A DNA stretch of 64,000 nucleotides from CAZIAK01 sp964537035 (GTDB lineage Bacteria > Planctomycetota > B15-G4): assembly GCA_964537035.1 (NCBI GenBank), contig CAZIAK010000024.1, positions 1-64,000 on the forward strand, written 5' to 3'. Of the stretch, positions 61,483 to 64,000 are shown piece after piece. The notes beneath the pieces are model-generated. The model saw nothing but the letters and a program-made list of their open reading frames with translations, searched no databases and had not been told where the DNA came from. How positions within the stretch are numbered: position 1 is the first letter of the stretch; each line of letters opens with the position of its first letter. The translations under genes were made by a program, and so were the position numbers.

Positions 61483-64000
61483 TCAGCGAGTGCCCGATCG
61501 TTGGGGATCGAAGAGATCGAAGGGCACCCAGCGGGTGTTGTAGAGAATACGCCAGGCGTCCTCTTCTTCGTCGCTGCGACCACGGGATGTGTCCACGGCG
61601 AGGGGCCAGACGTGTCCGCCCCCGGCGTTGTTGGGGTCGGCTTCCTTGTTGTAACCCACCGATCGCCACAACACGGTGCGGGTCGTGCCCGGCGGACGAG
61701 GTGGCAGATTCTCGGCGGGGATGGTGAGCTGCAGCTCGTCGCCGCTGTTGAGCACCACCAGGCGGCCGTCGTCGGCACCGAGGAGCTCGAGCACGTCGCC
61801 GTAGCGGGTGCACCAACCCTCCAGGGCTCCGCGCCATCCGGGCTGCTGGGAGACCACGTCGTAGTCGGGCAGCTTGGGCTGTGTGGGCGCCCGGACCTTC
61901 AGCTCGGAGAAGCCACGCCAGCCGAGGGTGGCGGCGGTGGGGCGCACCTCGTGGCTGGCCTCGGGGGCCAGCTCGACCCGCTCGAACAGGGCCGCCCGAT
62001 CCCAGTGCAGCTCGTAGGTGGTGGTCAGGCGCAGGGCGTCGGCGCCCGGCGGCAGCAAGCCCGCCAGCTCGCAGACGATGGTCTTGGCCTTGCCGGCGGG
62101 CAGGCCCACGACCACGTCCACGTCGTGCCACTGCCCCAGGCCATCACGGGCCTGCAAGGTGGGGAAGATCACCGGCACGTCGTCCCGCTGCGAGAGGGCG
62201 ATGTTCGAGCTGGCCGTGCCATACTCGATCCAGCCGGTGAGGGCCAAGACCAGGGGGCGGTCAGGGGCGAGGGGCCCGAAATCGAAGGTCAGGGTCATGG
62301 GCTCGCACACACCGCGCAGGGGCGGCGGCCGCACGGTGCCTGGCGCCCCGTGTACGCCGTCGGTCTCTGACAGGGCCTGCGTGCGGTCGAGGCCGTCATC
62401 TCCCGTTGCGGACCGCAGCTCGTACCTTGAGCCCAAGGCCAGCACTTCGCTGGCGGGGAAGGGCGGCCCACGCAGACGATCGGTCGAGGCCACTTCGGTG
62501 CCCGCGGGATGGTCGACCAGGAGCAGGGCCAGCTCGTCGTAGTACGTCGCCTCGCGTAACTCGTTGGTGATGCGCACATCCCACGCCGGTCCTTCGGGGA
62601 CGAAGACGTCCGCGTCGCCCACGACGATGATCTCGTGGGGGTTCACCGGGTTGTTCAGGCCCCGAGCCAGGGGCAGGTCTGTGGCCCCGCCGCCGACCAT
62701 GTCGCCGATGAAGCGCCGCCGCTCCCCGTCCCAGAAGTAGAGGAAGGGGCAGGAGCCTGTGTCGGCCCTTTCGATGACCACGATGGAGAGGGGTTCGTCG
62801 CCCACGGTGACGTCGGTGCGGGCGTCGACCACGCCGTTGGGCCAGACCACGAGCACGCTGTCCAGGTGTCGGCGTCCGCCCAGGCCCAGCTCGATGGGTT
62901 GCTCGTCCTGGATGGTGCGGGAGACGAGATGCGTGCCGTCACGCAGCTCGATGCGCGTGCCGACCGCGCCGGAGCTGCCCACCAGCGAGATCAGGCGCAG
63001 CTTGAGCAGGCCGCCCTGGTCGTCTGCTTGCGCGGTGTCGTTGCGCAGGATCGTCAACCGGGAGTCGCTGCCCCGCAGCACCAGGTCGCTGTCCCCGTCG
63101 GCGTCCACGTCGGCGGAGAGCAGGGCCGTGCTGGGCGCCTCGTTCACAGCAGCCAGCCCGCAAGTTTCGGTGACGTCGGACCAGGGTCCGCGCCCGCCGT
63201 TGCGCAGCAGAACCAGCCGACCGTCGCCCGCCGCATCAGCGCCGCCCAGGGCCAGGTCGAGCCAGCCGTCGGCGTCGTAGTCGATGAGCGCTGCGGCGGT
63301 GGGGCTGAAGTCGGCGATCTGCTGCAGAGGCAGGGGCACGCCGTCGTACACAAGCTGCAGACCCTGGGAACTGATCAGGACCGTGTCCGGCAGCAGGTCG
63401 TTGTCCAGGTCGTCAGACAAGATGAGATCGGCCGCTGGCCAAGGGCCTGGCGGATCGCTGATCAGCTCGAACTCTCCCGCCCGCTGGTTGTCGACGCGCA
63501 GGGTGGGGCCGTCGCCCGTGGCCATGGCCAGGTCGACCACGCCGTTGCCGTTGAAGTCGACCGCCACCAGCGAGACGCCGGCGGTGTCGATCGCAGGGAT
63601 CTCTTCAGAGGGGAAGAAGCTGCCGTCGCTGGCGTTGACCATGACAACCAGGCCGTGCTGTCCGGCCAGGGCCAGATCGAGATCACCGTCGTGCTCATGG
63701 TCGACCCAGCGGGCTGATCGAGCGGTGACTTCGCCAAGCTCGGCCCGATCGGTGACGTCGTGCAGCTCGCCGGCCTCGTCCTGCATGAGCAACCAGCTCT
63801 GTGCGCTGCCGGTGACGAACACATCGGCCAGGCGGCTGGGCACAACGCCCGCTTGCAGGGTCTCGGGTGCGTCGTCGTAGAAGTTGCCCACGGCCACGTC
63901 CGTTGCCCGCTCGACGCCCTCCAGAGACAACTGCAGCGTACGCGTGCGGGCGGCTCCTGAGCGGGGGATGGTGACGCGTTCGAGCTGCCCGGCTGAGCGC
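61483..64000 (-). CDS. FG-GAP/ASPIC-UnbV protein, N terminus outside the window (partial)
   Basis: At least 839 aa; the frame is open through the right edge of the window, so the N terminus is missing. An internal TTG at 63930 is not a convincing start because coding continues upstream without a stop (residues ending in ARTRTLQL before SLEGVERATD). FG-GAP-type loops (VDHEHDGDLDLAL, VDFNGNGVVDLAM, IDYDADGWLDLAL, SADVDADGDSDLVL) precede an ASPIC/UnbV domain (GAVGTRIELRDGTHLV, LDSVLVVWPNGVVD). The last 400 residues, from about FLYFWDGERRRFIGD, are a large beta-rich region without a recognised family. Precedes the giant FG-GAP gene, probably in one operon. Confidence 0.85.
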   Translation of the reverse strand, partial: RSAGQLERVTIPRSGAARTRTLQLSLEGVERATDVAVGNFYDDAPETLQAGVVPSRLADVFVTGSAQSWLLMQDEAGELHDVTDRAELGEVTARSARWVDHEHDGDLDLALAGQHGLVVMVNASDGSFFPSEEIPAIDTAGVSLVAVDFNGNGVVDLAMATGDGPTLRVDNQRAGEFELISDPPGPWPAADLILSDDLDNDLLPDTVLISSQGLQLVYDGVPLPLQQIADFSPTAAALIDYDADGWLDLALGGADAAGDGRLVLLRNGGRGPWSDVTETCGLAAVNEAPSTALLSADVDADGDSDLVLRGSDSRLTILRNDTAQADDQGGLLKLRLISLVGSSGAVGTRIELRDGTHLVSRTIQDEQPIELGLGGRRHLDSVLVVWPNGVVDARTDVTVGDEPLSIVVIERADTGSCPFLYFWDGERRRFIGDMVGGGATDLPLARGLNNPVNPHEIIVVGDADVFVPEGPAWDVRITNELREATYYDELALLLVDHPAGTEVASTDRLRGPPFPASEVLALGSRYELRSATGDDGLDRTQALSETDGVHGAPGTVRPPPLRGVCEPMTLTFDFGPLAPDRPLVLALTGWIEYGTASSNIALSQRDDVPVIFPTLQARDGLGQWHDVDVVVGLPAGKAKTIVCELAGLLPPGADALRLTTTYELHWDRAALFERVELAPEASHEVRPTAATLGWRGFSELKVRAPTQPKLPDYDVVSQQPGWRGALEGWCTRYGDVLELLGADDGRLVVLNSGDELQLTIPAENLPPRPPGTTRTVLWRSVGYNKEADPNNAGGGHVWPLAVDTSRGRSDEEEDAWRILYNTRWVPFDLFDPQRSGTR

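Noticed and set aside
63930..63930. TTG at 63930 as the start of the right-edge FG-GAP gene
   Set aside because: The frame continues without a stop to the window edge and the upstream residues look like coding sequence, so the gene is treated as truncated.

Overview
This is a high-GC bacterial chromosome segment with no detected phage, IS, CRISPR, tRNA or rRNA. Gene content points to Planctomycetota, probably a marine, poorly cultured lineage (inference, no marker gene in the window). The signs are an ECF sigma factor fused to a membrane segment and extracellular domains, giant FG-GAP/ASPIC-UnbV proteins, several sulfatase-fold lipoproteins, many secreted proteins sharing one C-terminal beta-rich module, and frequent GTG/TTG starts. 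Genes are packed tightly: no gene-free stretch exceeds about 265 bases.

Layout. 0.2-7 kb: membrane-tethered ECF sigma fusion, secreted lamin-tail protein closed by a clear terminator, M3 oligoendopeptidase, MFS transporter. 7-12.5 kb: YwiC-like membrane protein overlapping a lipoprotein with an HELMH motif, then a hydroxyisobutyrate-dehydrogenase-type reductase and a secreted SGNH-like protein. 12.6-20.1 kb (minus strand, in transcription order): NADP-type glutamate dehydrogenase, a double-receiver protein with a pyruvate/PEP-dikinase nucleotide-binding domain, a GAF histidine kinase, and a DUF4003 protein. This looks like a two-component system with an enzymatic output next to a nitrogen-assimilation enzyme. 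20-27 kb: M50 site-2-type protease, polyphosphate glucokinase, sigma-54 activator, SGNH hydrolase, DUF389 membrane protein. 27.5-36 kb (minus): sulfatase-fold lipoprotein, serine beta-lactamase-like hydrolase, DUF885 protein, small hypothetical, SlyD, Cys/Met-metabolism PLP enzyme. 36.5-45 kb: secreted M14 carboxypeptidase, an 18-bp tandem repeat, an autoregulated-looking TetR gene with an alpha/beta hydrolase, a secreted metzincin, an RlmI-type methyltransferase and a secreted BNR/sialidase-like protein. 45-57.5 kb: sulfatase-fold/TPR lipoprotein, DUF2911 protein, HspQ-domain protein, DinB-like protein, then a five-gene co-directional run (active amidohydrolase, inactivated amidohydrolase paralogue, sulfatase-fold protein, M24 peptidase, amidase). 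57.5-64 kb (minus): two consecutive large FG-GAP/ASPIC-UnbV genes, the upstream one running off the right edge.

Together the window is dominated by secreted and envelope degradative or surface proteins (peptidases, amidohydrolases, AP-superfamily enzymes, beta-propellers), interleaved with central metabolism and signalling. The most interesting points are the kinase / receiver-PPDK_N / gdhA arrangement, three 'sulfatases' with threonine at the nucleophile position, a C-terminal module shared by unrelated exported enzymes, and a TetR operator set near the secreted proteases. Catalytic residue numbers were derived from the nucleotide coordinates; domain borders are estimates by eye.
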